A stretch of 60,906 bases of DNA from Gammaproteobacteria bacterium (GTDB lineage Bacteria > Pseudomonadota > Gammaproteobacteria > Steroidobacterales > Steroidobacteraceae). Every line of letters starts with the position of its first letter. Position 1 is the stretch's first letter. Positions 36,764 to 45,722 of this stretch are shown piece by piece. A program made the translations under genes and the position numbers. The notes below the pieces were generated by a model that ran no database searches, had not been told where the DNA came from, and saw only the letters and a program-made list of their open reading frames with translations. The stretch lies in NCBI GenBank assembly GCA_028293765.1, contig JAQGOG010000122.1, forward strand, positions 1 through 60,906, in the 5' to 3' direction.

Positions 36764-39700
36764 ATGGATGACTCGTTATCGCGACCTGAAGCCCTGCACC
36801 GGAACCTGGACCCTCACTCAGGGTCCGAAGAGGCCATGACAGAAGCTGTTGCTCCCATTCACGGACGCCGCCTGGACGCCCGCTACACGTTGCTCGAAAA
36901 ACTCGGTGCAGGGGGGCAGGGCGAGGTGTGGCGCGCCCACGACGAAACGCGTGGCGTCGACATTGCTCTGAAAGTACTGACCCCCGCGAGCGCACGCGGC
37001 GAGGGCATGTGGGCTGCGTTCGAGCATGAATACGCGATTGCGAGTCGTTTGGATCATGCTTCCGTACTCAAGGTGTTCCCCCCGCAGCGCTCTGGCGAAG
37101 TGGTGGTGCTACCCATGGAGCTCGCCACCGGCGGGGATCTACGCCGGCTGCGCGGTGCCGGGTACCTCGAGATCATTCCAGTCCTGCTCGATATCGCGCA
37201 GGCACTCGAGCATGCGCATGAGCGCGGGGTCATCCATCGAGATCTCAAGCCTGGCAATGTCCTGTTCGACGCTCGGGGCCGCGTGAGACTGGCGGACTTC
37301 GGCGCTGCCAGCACAACGACCACCTCCGCGACAGATTCGCGCCTCCAGGGCCTGTCTCCCTTTACAGCGAGCCCGGAGCAGTTGCGTGGCGAGTCACCGA
37401 CGCCAGGCGACGACATCTATGGGCTCGGCGCGCTGGCGTACGAGCTGCTGTCCGGCTATCCGCCTTACTACCCACATTTCGATACCAAGCGAGCGCAGGA
37501 AGAGCCGGTCCCCGAGCTGGTGCCGACGCGGCAGATTCCGCCCCTGCTCAGTGCGCTCGTCATGCGCATGTTGGCGAAGCGTCCGCAGGAGCGGCCACGC
37601 TCGATGCGAGAAGTCATCGATGAGCTCGATGCCGCGCTGAACGACACCTTGACCTTTGATTTTGAGCAGATCGCCGACCCGACGCTCAGCAGTGCTGGGG
37701 AAGCTACCCCAGATCGCGCGGGACAATTGCAACCGCCGCCGCCATCGCCCGCCGTTCAAGCTGCAATCCTCGCCGGTGAGACCATAGCGTTCTCCACCGT
37801 GCAATCTGCGAGCCCCCTATCCAAGGATTCAGCGCAGTCGGGGCAACGCGCCGCCCCGACCGCTAACGCTGCGCTCTCACCTGGTCTGACGGAAGCGCCG
37901 CCATCAGGTTGGGTGCGGCCGTCTCAGAGAGTGTCCCAGACCTCTAACACGCAGGGCCCCCCGTCAGCCAGGGAGGGGCCGCCGGCAAGCGCGACGCGGC
38001 CTATCCAGAGTGCGGCTTCATCTGCTAGCACGGCGGCCTCGCCCGCTCAAAGGGAGGGGCCGCCGGCAAGCGCGACGCGGCCCTTCCAGAGTGTGGCCTC
38101 ATCCGCTAACACGACGGCCCCGTCTGCTCAAAGGGAGGCGCAGGCTGCAGCCGCGGCACGGTCTCCACACAGTGAGCTTCCGACCGGCGGCGCTCCTGTT
38201 CAGAGGGAGCCTCCTTCTGCAAGCGCGCCGCGGCCGCTCCGCGGTGCGGCCTCATCCGCTAACACGGCGGGCCCTTTTGTTCAAAGAGCGGACTCGGCCG
38301 CGAGCTCTTCGGTGCCGCCCGCTCAGAGCGCGAGTGCAGGCGCCTACGGGCACTCACCCGCGTCCGGAGAGACTGCATTCCTCCGCGGCGAGACGCCCGC
38401 ACACCGTCTCGTAGAGCCGCAGACGCCACGCGCCAATGGCGCCTCGTTTCCCAGGGAAGACTTTTCTCCCGATGAGCCGCTGTTTAGTGCCGCAGCGCCT
38501 CCGCAACCCGAGTACGCAAACAGAGTGCAAGCACCGACACGTCAACAGCCGCAGCCGGCTATACAACGGGCGGCGCCTGCACAACCACAGCAGCAGCCGC
38601 GCGCGCCGCTGGGGGCGGCGGCTCGCGGATCGGCCGGACCGAACATGTCGAGCGAGCGGACTCCATGGGAGGAGCTGAGACTGGAGGCCGTGCCGCGTGT
38701 GACGCGGCTCGAGCCGATGCGGGCACGACGTCGGTGGCCCATCGTTCTATTGGGTGTATTGGCGGGCGTCGCTGTCGCAGTCTTTTATTTGTTGCCCCGC
38801 TACGCTCCACAGGCTCTGCCCATCGATCTGTCCGCGATATCGCGCGCGACGCAGAATCTGGCACCCTCGTTACCTTCAGGTGTTCTGGGGGCCGCCGGGT
38901 CGAACGCGGACACGGCGGGCGAAGCGAAGTTGCAGGCGACACGCGAGAACTTCGATCGCCGGCTCGCCGCACTCGAGGCTCGTGGCGCCGGGGTTTGGGG
39001 CGGCCCGGAATACGCATCGGCGAAGATGCGTGCGGCGGAATCGGTGGGCGCACACGATGCGGGCAATACGCGCTTGGCCCAGGAAAGACTGGCCGACGCA
39101 TCCCACTTGCTAGATCAGGTCGACGGCCGCGCGCCGCAGGCACTCGCCACACAGTTGGCGGCGGGCCAGAAGGCGCTCGCATCGGGCCAGGAAGAAGTCG
39201 CGAACCAGGCATTCGATCTCGCGCGCCGCATTGATCCTAACGATCGGCGCATCTCCGACGGCCAGCGCCGCACGCGCAGCCTGACTGGCGTTCTGCCTTT
39301 GCTTGCCGACGCCCAGAACGCAGAAAGCGCACGCAACTATTCGAGAGCGGCACAGGACTACAGCCAGGCACTCTCGCTCGATCCGGGCAACGACAAGGCG
39401 CGCTCCGGACTTGCCCGTGCGAATGCCTCTTTCGGGGACGACAACTACGCGAAGGCTGTTGGGTCGGGTTTTGCGGCGCTGGGTGCGGGGCGGCTCGATG
39501 ATGCGCATGACGCCTTCGAGAAGGCGCGCGGGCTGCGTCCGACCGGATCCGAGGCTGCTGAAGGATTGAGGCGCGTCGGTGCCGCTCTTTCCGCGAGGGG
39601 TTTTGCATCCCTGCGCCAACGCGCCGCCGGACTCGAAACACAGGAACGCTGGGACGAGGCGGTGCAGGCCTACAACTCGGCGCTCCAGGCCGATCCGTCG

Positions 39701-40141
39701 CTCCTTTTCGCCCAGGAGGGCAAGAACCGCGCTGCCGCTCGCGCGGAGCTCGGCGCCTCCATGCAAGCGCTCATCGATCGTCCAGAGCGGCTCTCCGGTC
39801 AGTCCGTCCGCGAGCAGGCGCGAGCGCTTCTGCAGTCCGCCAACGAGCAGTCGCCATCCGGCCCTGTCCTGCGTTCACAGATTGCTCGCCTCGGGCTGCT
39901 GCTGCCGGCGGACTACGACAAGCCTGTGCGGCTGTCGCTCGTGTCGGACAATGCTACGGCGATCGCGATTCCCAGCATCGGGCAGTTCGGCACCTTCGCG
40001 AAGCGCGACATCGAGCTCAAGCCCGGGCGCTATACCGTCATTGGCACTCGCGAGGGCTTTCGCGAAGTGCACCGTGATATCACCATCGCCCCGGGACAAG
40101 AAAACCAGACGATCAGTGTAAGCTGCTCCGATCCGATCTGA
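36764..40141 (+). CDS. Transmembrane Ser/Thr protein kinase with TPRs and a PEGA-like end
   Basis: An 1125-residue Hanks-type kinase. The catalytic domain (about 41-305) has the Gly loop LGAGGQGEVW, the ATP lysine in IALKVL, the catalytic loop HRDLKPGN, DFGAAS and the SPEQL form of the APE motif, so it should be active. A Pro/Ser/Ala linker (306-650) includes five repeats of 24-27 residues. One membrane helix (about 655-678) leads to an extracytoplasmic part with three TPR-like units (700-1010) and a PEGA-like end (1040-1125, with LKPGRYTVIGTREGF). The periplasmic TPR/PEGA part may sense peptidoglycan or a partner protein. The start at 36764 has a weak ribosome site; ATG 36836 is an alternative. 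No PP2C phosphatase is encoded nearby. Confidence 0.9.
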   Translation: MDDSLSRPEALHRNLDPHSGSEEAMTEAVAPIHGRRLDARYTLLEKLGAGGQGEVWRAHDETRGVDIALKVLTPASARGEGMWAAFEHEYAIASRLDHASVLKVFPPQRSGEVVVLPMELATGGDLRRLRGAGYLEIIPVLLDIAQALEHAHERGVIHRDLKPGNVLFDARGRVRLADFGAASTTTTSATDSRLQGLSPFTASPEQLRGESPTPGDDIYGLGALAYELLSGYPPYYPHFDTKRAQEEPVPELVPTRQIPPLLSALVMRMLAKRPQERPRSMREVIDELDAALNDTLTFDFEQIADPTLSSAGEATPDRAGQLQPPPPSPAVQAAILAGETIAFSTVQSASPLSKDSAQSGQRAAPTANAALSPGLTEAPPSGWVRPSQRVSQTSNTQGPPSAREGPPASATRPIQSAASSASTAASPAQREGPPASATRPFQSVASSANTTAPSAQREAQAAAAARSPHSELPTGGAPVQREPPSASAPRPLRGAASSANTAGPFVQRADSAASSSVPPAQSASAGAYGHSPASGETAFLRGETPAHRLVEPQTPRANGASFPREDFSPDEPLFSAAAPPQPEYANRVQAPTRQQPQPAIQRAAPAQPQQQPRAPLGAAARGSAGPNMSSERTPWEELRLEAVPRVTRLEPMRARRRWPIVLLGVLAGVAVAVFYLLPRYAPQALPIDLSAISRATQNLAPSLPSGVLGAAGSNADTAGEAKLQATRENFDRRLAALEARGAGVWGGPEYASAKMRAAESVGAHDAGNTRLAQERLADASHLLDQVDGRAPQALATQLAAGQKALASGQEEVANQAFDLARRIDPNDRRISDGQRRTRSLTGVLPLLADAQNAESARNYSRAAQDYSQALSLDPGNDKARSGLARANASFGDDNYAKAVGSGFAALGAGRLDDAHDAFEKARGLRPTGSEAAEGLRRVGAALSARGFASLRQRAAGLETQERWDEAVQAYNSALQADPSLLFAQEGKNRAAARAELGASMQALIDRPERLSGQSVREQARALLQSANEQSPSGPVLRSQIARLGLLLPADYDKPVRLSLVSDNATAIAIPSIGQFGTFAKRDIELKPGRYTVIGTREGFREVHRDITIAPGQENQTISVSCSDPI
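37970..38287 (+). repeat. 81-base tandem repeats in the kinase linker
   Basis: In-frame units begin at AGG/AGA codons at 37970, 38051, 38132, 38204 and 38285 (steps 81, 81, 72, 81). Each encodes a 24-27-residue unit starting RE-x-PPASA or similar. The first two units differ at few bases, so the duplication is recent; length variation between strains is likely. Confidence 0.85.
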
Positions 40142-40248
40142 GAGCGGACGACGTTCGTGAACCGGGCATTCTTCAGGCGCTCCGTGTGCCGCTATATCCA
40201 TAGGACCACGCCCCCTGCATCACACCGCGAGCAGTTCGGCCAGCGGCC

Positions 40249-41865
40249 GTGAATGACTCGGCGTCGATGGGGCCCGGCGCGTATGCGCAGGTTCGCGTAC
40301 GCGAGCCCGTCGGCGAACGCGTGCTCGGGGAAACGATAACCATTGGTGGTGTGGGTGCGCAGATCGTCGTGCCAGGTGTTGAGCCCGGTACCGCGCTGTT
40401 GATAGAGCGGCATAAAGGCGTCTGGGTGGTTGAGCCCTCCGCTGCGCCGGTACGGTTCAATGGCAGACGGCTGACAACCGCGAGGGATCTGCGCCGAGAC
40501 GACACATTGGCGCTTGGCGATGCTCAGATCGTAGTGGCAGACGTCTCGCGCACGCTGCTGCGGCTCAATGTCTGCCACCTCGTCGACAACGCCACCGTCG
40601 CGCCGGCGGCCACGGTGGCGACGCTGACCCTTGGCGACGATGGAGATGAGGATATCGAGATCCACCCGCTCGGAACGCTGCGGGTGCCGCCGCTTGCCAA
40701 AACAGGGGCTCCCGAGTCGCATACTTCGGTTGGCAGTGGAATCCGACAGCGTTGGTTGATTCCCGCAGTCGTTGTTGCAGCGCTGATGCCGGTAGCTATC
40801 GTAGCTTCGTTGCTTCAAACCGTTAGCGTAGACATGAGCCCCGCCGATGCGCGAGTGCTCACGCCCGGCACCCTGTTGTCGATTCGCAGCGGCAACAGTT
40901 TGTTACTTTTGCCCGGCAAACATCGGGTTAGAGCGGAGCGCAATGGCTACATTGCCGCGCAAACCGATATCGTGGTACGCACCGACGACGTGAATGGCGT
41001 GCGCCTGCGGCTGGAGAAACTTCCTGGCAGATTGCGCGTCGATACAAACGGCATCGCCGCGACGGTAAGTGTCGACGGCGTCGAAGTGGGCCACGCACCC
41101 GGCCTTCTGAGCATCCCGGCCGGTCAACGCACCCTCATGATCAGCGCGCCACGTCGCTTGGACTACATCGCGAGCATCTCAGTCGCAGGAGCCGGCGAGC
41201 TTCAGGAGCTCAAAGCCGCACTCCAGCCGTCGTGGGGAGCCCTCAAAGTGCTATCCATTCCGGATGGCGCACACGTGAGTGTCGACGGCGAGGAAGGCGG
41301 CGTCGCCCCTGTGACGATCGACGCCCCCGCGGGGGTTCGTCGCATCCGGATCGCGGCTACCGGCTGGAAGACATGGGAGAGCAGTGTGGTTCTCAAGGCG
41401 GGCGAAACGCTCGCTGTGGGTCCGGTCACGCTGGGACAGCCCGATGCTCACCTGACATTGCGCTCCAATCCCGCCGGTGCCGATGCCACCGTTGCGGGAA
41501 CTCACCTTGGCCGCACGCCCACCGAAATCGACCTGCCCGCGGGCATCGCTCATCAAGTGGTCCTGAGCGCGCCGGGGTATAAAAACTGGATCCAGGCGGT
41601 CTTTGCCGACCCGGGCCGCAAGCTCACGCTGGTCGCGCATCTCGAGCCCGTGCTCGTACGGGTGAGCGTGCAGGGGGATCCAGCGGACGCCGAACTGCTG
41701 ATCGACGGAGTGGCGCGCGGGCAGACTCCGCAATCCTTCAGCTTGCCGGCGACGGAGCATCGCATAGAGATCCGTAAGCAAGGGTTCCTGCCGTTCAAGG
41801 GGACTGTCAGGCCGGAGGCCGGCCTCGACCGCACAGTGCAATACCACCTCACGTCCGCCCCGTAA
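40249..41865 (+). CDS. Membrane protein with degenerate FHA and PEGA repeats
   Basis: A 538-residue protein starting at a GTG. Residues 1-125 form an FHA-like fold (ITIGGVGAQIVVPG ... VRFNGRRL) that has lost the Arg and the S-x-x-H phosphothreonine contacts. One membrane helix (about 168-190) is followed by four or five PEGA-type beta repeats (200-535) with the recurring pattern A-x-V-x-V-D-G-x-x-x-G-x-x-P, for example SVDGVEVGHAPGLLSIPAG and LIDGVARGQTPQSFSLPA. PEGA domains are associated with surface or cell-wall proteins. It lies 107 bases after the kinase and shares its TM-plus-PEGA plan, so the two could pair across the membrane. Confidence 0.82.
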   Translation: MNDSASMGPGAYAQVRVREPVGERVLGETITIGGVGAQIVVPGVEPGTALLIERHKGVWVVEPSAAPVRFNGRRLTTARDLRRDDTLALGDAQIVVADVSRTLLRLNVCHLVDNATVAPAATVATLTLGDDGDEDIEIHPLGTLRVPPLAKTGAPESHTSVGSGIRQRWLIPAVVVAALMPVAIVASLLQTVSVDMSPADARVLTPGTLLSIRSGNSLLLLPGKHRVRAERNGYIAAQTDIVVRTDDVNGVRLRLEKLPGRLRVDTNGIAATVSVDGVEVGHAPGLLSIPAGQRTLMISAPRRLDYIASISVAGAGELQELKAALQPSWGALKVLSIPDGAHVSVDGEEGGVAPVTIDAPAGVRRIRIAATGWKTWESSVVLKAGETLAVGPVTLGQPDAHLTLRSNPAGADATVAGTHLGRTPTEIDLPAGIAHQVVLSAPGYKNWIQAVFADPGRKLTLVAHLEPVLVRVSVQGDPADAELLIDGVARGQTPQSFSLPATEHRIEIRKQGFLPFKGTVRPEAGLDRTVQYHLTSAP

Positions 41866-41881
41866 CACAGCGGAGGAAATC

Positions 41882-42157
41882 ATGAAGAAGCTGCGCCGTT
41901 CGACCTGGATCCTGACAGCGGTCGTGCTGTTGTCCTCCGGGACGGCAATCGTCACGATCCGGGCGGCCGAACGGGCCGCGGACGCGGGCCGGCCTGTGCC
42001 GACCGCTGCAAAGCCGGTCGCCCCAAAGACCGCCGCGCCTGCGCCCGGCGCCCCGGCAATGCCCGAAGAATCGGCAACGATCCGTGACGACCCGACGATT
42101 GCCCCCGATCCGAAGCAGTCCGCAGACAACAACGTCAGCTTTCCCGCCGACATCTGA
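41882..42157 (+). CDS. Small exported protein
   Basis: A 91-residue protein with an N-terminal signal or anchor (STWILTAVVLLSSGTAIVTI, about 7-26) and a Pro/Ala-rich, then acidic, disordered tail. It has no recognised family. GGAGG lies just before the ATG. It sits 16 bases after the PEGA gene and 6 before the next, inside the same operon. Confidence 0.7.
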   Translation: MKKLRRSTWILTAVVLLSSGTAIVTIRAAERAADAGRPVPTAAKPVAPKTAAPAPGAPAMPEESATIRDDPTIAPDPKQSADNNVSFPADI

Positions 42158-42163
42158 AAACGG

Positions 42164-43540
42164 ATGCAGCCGTTCGCCATAGAGCTCGATGATCGGGTCG
42201 TCTCCTTCGCAAGAGACGGGCAGGTCTTATCGAGCGCTCCGAGTGCGGTGTGGGATGGCAGCACCGGCGAGGTCTCGGGTGCGAATGCCTGGAGCGCTTT
42301 GCGTCGGCATCCGACCGCAACGTCCACGCGGCATCTGGGCTCACTGCTCAGCCAGCCCGCCGCAACCGACCGGGCCATTGCGCTCGTTACGGCCGAATTG
42401 GTGAGGCGGCTGGCAGCGCAAGCCCCTGCGGCCGGCGAGAGGGTCTGGATTGCGGCTCCAGCGCGCGCGACTGCGGACGGGCTTGCGGCGATGCTAGCGA
42501 TTGCGCGCTACCTCTCACTGCCTGTCGATGGTTTCGTTGATTCCGCGGTCGTCTCGGCTGCCGCGTTGAGGCTCGACCGCAGCGCCATCGTCCTCGAGCT
42601 CGGCATGCACCACGCGGCGGCGACTTCCATCGATCGCGATGGAGGACAGGTCCGCCGCCGTCGCACGGTTCTGACGCAGCGCGGCGGCCTCATGGCGCTT
42701 TACCAGACGTGGCTCGAGCTCGTCAGCACGACAATGATCAGGCGCACTCGCTTCGATCCACTGCATGACGCAGCTGTCGAGCAGCGGCTCTTCGACTGGC
42801 TGGCGACCTGGGCACGCGCTGCCGATGCCAACGGGTCGACAACCGCTGTGCTCACGAAAGGTGAAGAGCGATTCGAGGTGACCTTGACCCAGGATCAGTT
42901 CGCGCAGGCGGCACAGCCTGTTTATCGCGAACTGCTGCGGCTCGTGCACGAGTTACGTCCGGCGGGGGCCCCGCTGACACTGGTTGTGCCGGACATGCTG
43001 AACAGCCTGGGGCTGCGGGGTGAACTGGAGCAGTTCGTCGACTGCCAGCTGGTGAGCATACCCGAGGGTTTTGCAGGGGCCGCGACCTCACTGCTCGACT
43101 TGCCCGCGCGGGCTGGCACAGACCCGGTCCGTTTGCTCCGCCGCTTGCCCTTCCTTGAACAAACGACATTCGCCGAATCCATCCCTCGCGAGATGTTGGG
43201 CCAGCGTCGCAGCCGCAGCGCGCCGCCGTCGCACCTGCTGTTGAACGGACAGGTATACACCCTGGGCAGCGATGCGCTCGTGATCGGGCGTGCACCCGGG
43301 GGCTCGCGCGCAATCACACTGTCGGATGGTCTTGCCGGGGTCTCGCGCCGCCACTGTACGTTCACTCGCGACCGTGACGAGATCGTGCTCCTCGATCACA
43401 GCAGCTTCGGCACGTTCGTTAACGGCGAGCGCGTGGCGGAGCGAGTTCGAGTGCGCGCGGGCGATCGTGTGCGGCTCGGCGATCCGGGGGTGGAACTGGC
43501 TCTCATCTGTGTTGACGAAGCACCCAACCGTGCAAGTTAA
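42164..43540 (+). CDS. Actin/Hsp70-like fold protein with a C-terminal FHA domain
   Basis: A 458-residue cytosolic protein. Residues 1-340 look like the actin/Hsp70/PilM (ASKHA) fold: an opening strand MQPFAIELDDRVVSFA in the place of phosphate-1, a segment FVDSAVVSAAALRLDRSA like Hsp70 NEPTAAA, then IVLELGMHHAAATSI in the place of DLGGGT. The catalytic acids and glycines are lost, so I infer a pseudo-ATPase or scaffold. Residues 360-450 are a canonical FHA domain (VIGRAPGG, VSRRHC, SFGTFVNG) and should bind phosphothreonine made by the upstream kinase. The ASKHA reading is inference from pattern and order. Confidence 0.75.
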   Translation: MQPFAIELDDRVVSFARDGQVLSSAPSAVWDGSTGEVSGANAWSALRRHPTATSTRHLGSLLSQPAATDRAIALVTAELVRRLAAQAPAAGERVWIAAPARATADGLAAMLAIARYLSLPVDGFVDSAVVSAAALRLDRSAIVLELGMHHAAATSIDRDGGQVRRRRTVLTQRGGLMALYQTWLELVSTTMIRRTRFDPLHDAAVEQRLFDWLATWARAADANGSTTAVLTKGEERFEVTLTQDQFAQAAQPVYRELLRLVHELRPAGAPLTLVVPDMLNSLGLRGELEQFVDCQLVSIPEGFAGAATSLLDLPARAGTDPVRLLRRLPFLEQTTFAESIPREMLGQRRSRSAPPSHLLLNGQVYTLGSDALVIGRAPGGSRAITLSDGLAGVSRRHCTFTRDRDEIVLLDHSSFGTFVNGERVAERVRVRAGDRVRLGDPGVELALICVDEAPNRAS

Positions 43541-43549
43541 GGCACGGAT

Positions 43550-44647
43550 GTGACCAAGCGTCGCCGCACTACCGAGGTGTTTACACTCTCGTTCCTCGAC
43601 TGCATCTGCTGCGGATTCGGGGCCGTCATTCTGTTCTACACCATAGTGAGCGCGCAGAGCGGCGTTGCACGCATGAGGACGGACGACCTGACCGCCGAGG
43701 CCAATCGTCTCGACGAACAGGTCCTCAGCGGCTCGCGCAATCTCGCCGCGCTCCGCGACACCCTGGAGAAGACGAGAAACGAACTCGCCAGCGCAGCCGC
43801 GCAAAATAACCTTATCTCGGCGGAACTGACGGACAGGAAGCTGCGAATATCGACTTACGACGCCAGCAGTCTCGCGCGCCGCGCCCATATCGAGAAGTTG
43901 AAGTCGGACATCCAGGCGCTGCAGGCAGGCACGAAGCGGCTGGAGGCCGGAGGCGATGAGCGCGCCCCCGCGGGCCAGGATGTCAGCAGCTTCCGCAAGA
44001 CCGGTGGCGACCGCCGCTACATCACGGGCTTGCGGATGCATGGTCGCCATATTCTGATTCTGCTCGATGTCTCAGCGAGCATGTTGCACGAGGATCTCGT
44101 AAGCATCCTGCGGCTGCGCAACTCTGATGACGCACAAAAGCGCGCCGCCGCCAAGTGGCGGCGCGCGGTCGACACGGTGCATTGGCTGTTGACCCAGGTT
44201 CCGCCGGGAAGCGCGTACCAAATCTACACTTTCAACACCAAGGCGCAGCCGCTGCTGCCGGACTCGGGCGGGAAGTGGATCTCCGGCGCAGACCTCCCGC
44301 AGCTGGGCCGCGGCTTGCAGGCGTTACAGATGATCGTGCCCGCCGAGGGGACGAGCCTCTACAACGCCTTCGCGGCGACGAAGACCTTGAGCCCGCTCCC
44401 GGACCAGATCGTTCTCATCACCGACGGCCTGCCGACTCAGGGAAAAAGCGCCGGAACACGTAAGTACGTGGATTCCGCGGCCCGCATGCGGTTCTTCGAC
44501 GAGGCGGTCGGGCAACTTCCCGACCGAGTTCCGATCGACAGCGTCCTGCTGCCGATGCAAGGCGACTCGGAAGCCGCGCACCGTTTCTGGCGTCTGGCAC
44601 GCCTGAGCGACGGCACGCTGCTCATGCCCGCCAAGGACTGGCCATGA
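43550..44647 (+). CDS. VWA protein with ExbD/MotB-like membrane anchor (1)
   Basis: A 365-residue membrane protein starting with GTG, 9 bases after the FHA gene. The N terminus has EVFTLSFLDCICCGFGAVI, a helix with an Asp at its cytoplasmic edge and two Cys pairs. A coiled coil (40-135) follows, then a VWA domain (about 163-360) with the MIDAS DVSAS and the distal ITDGLPT. The sole helix places VWA in the periplasm. A second gene with the same plan follows. Confidence 0.83.
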   Translation: MTKRRRTTEVFTLSFLDCICCGFGAVILFYTIVSAQSGVARMRTDDLTAEANRLDEQVLSGSRNLAALRDTLEKTRNELASAAAQNNLISAELTDRKLRISTYDASSLARRAHIEKLKSDIQALQAGTKRLEAGGDERAPAGQDVSSFRKTGGDRRYITGLRMHGRHILILLDVSASMLHEDLVSILRLRNSDDAQKRAAAKWRRAVDTVHWLLTQVPPGSAYQIYTFNTKAQPLLPDSGGKWISGADLPQLGRGLQALQMIVPAEGTSLYNAFAATKTLSPLPDQIVLITDGLPTQGKSAGTRKYVDSAARMRFFDEAVGQLPDRVPIDSVLLPMQGDSEAAHRFWRLARLSDGTLLMPAKDWP

Positions 44648-44661
44648 GGGGGAACCCATAG

Positions 44662-45645
44662 ATGCGTCGGCGTCGCCAGGTCGAGGTGTTCAGTCTTTCG
44701 TTTCTCGACTGCATCTGCTGCGGCTTTGGCGCGATCATCCTCCTGCTGGTGCTTACCGAGGTCAATCAGCCCGTGGAGCTGGAGAGGAGCCGCAAGAATC
44801 TCAATGGCGAGCTGCGGAATCTTACGACGCAGCTCTACGCCATCCGTGGTGACACCGACGCGCTCAATCGGGAACTCCAGGGAAGCAGGCAGACGCTGGA
44901 GCGCGAACGGCACAAGCTCGCGCGCCTGTCCGGGGACCTCACCAACATGCGGGGGCAGTACGCCAGCAGCCGCCAGGACGCATCGAGCTCGAACACCGTC
45001 GAGGGCCAGCTCGTCTCGGCTTATCAGAAGCTCAGCGCGCAGATGCGGCGTCTGCTCAAGCAGAGCGCGAAGCGGCCGGCCGGCGCGGCGATCGGCGGAC
45101 TCCCGGTCGACAGCGAATACGTCATATTCGTCGTCGATACTTCCGACAGCATGACCAATAACCACTGGGACGTGAATCTCGCGATCATCGACGAGATCCT
45201 GAGCCTCTACCCCCACGTGTTGGGGATGCAGGTCATCAACGACCAGGGGAGCTACATGTTCGAGAACACGAAAGGCCAGTGGCTCACCGACTCGAAGGAA
45301 GAGCGCGCGGAGATCCACAAGCGCGCCAGGTACTGGCCCGCCTTCAGCCTGTCCAATCCCGTCCCCGGAATGCAGGAGGCCATCCGGACCTACTGGGCGG
45401 CCGACAAGCGGATCAGCCTCTTCGTCCTCGGCGACGAGTTCACCGGCGGCTCCATTCAGGCGGCGCTGGACTCGATCAGCGCGCTCAACAAGCCCGCCCC
45501 GGACGGCCGGCGGCCGGTGCGTATCCATGCCATCGGCTTTCCCGAAGGCGCCGACATGTCGCCGCTCACCAATATCCGCTTCTCGGCCCTGATGCGCCTG
45601 ATCTGCGAGCAGAACAACGGAACGTTCGTCGGGCTGAACCAATAA
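44662..45645 (+). CDS. VWA protein with ExbD/MotB-like membrane anchor (2)
   Basis: A 327-residue paralogue of the preceding gene in plan: EVFSLSFLDCICCGFGAII anchor, coiled coil (35-135) and VWA domain (about 150-325) with the MIDAS DTSDSM. Outside the anchor the two differ widely, so they probably act as a heteromeric pair rather than as redundant copies. The ATG follows the previous stop by 14 bases with GAGGGGG upstream. It is the last gene of the array; 77 bases later an unrelated oxidoreductase begins. Confidence 0.83.
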   Translation: MRRRRQVEVFSLSFLDCICCGFGAIILLLVLTEVNQPVELERSRKNLNGELRNLTTQLYAIRGDTDALNRELQGSRQTLERERHKLARLSGDLTNMRGQYASSRQDASSSNTVEGQLVSAYQKLSAQMRRLLKQSAKRPAGAAIGGLPVDSEYVIFVVDTSDSMTNNHWDVNLAIIDEILSLYPHVLGMQVINDQGSYMFENTKGQWLTDSKEERAEIHKRARYWPAFSLSNPVPGMQEAIRTYWAADKRISLFVLGDEFTGGSIQAALDSISALNKPAPDGRRPVRIHAIGFPEGADMSPLTNIRFSALMRLICEQNNGTFVGLNQ

Positions 45646-45722
45646 GAGCGCTGCGCGGCTTGTCGCCGCGTGCGCGCGCTTCTAAAGTGGCGCAAATAAC
45701 AATCCAGAACCCGAGTCCATCG

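Noticed and set aside
36113-45645. Part of a type VI secretion locus
   Set aside because: Kinase, FHA and VWA domains occur in T6SS regulation, but there is no Tss, Hcp, VgrG, ClpV or PP2C gene in the window.
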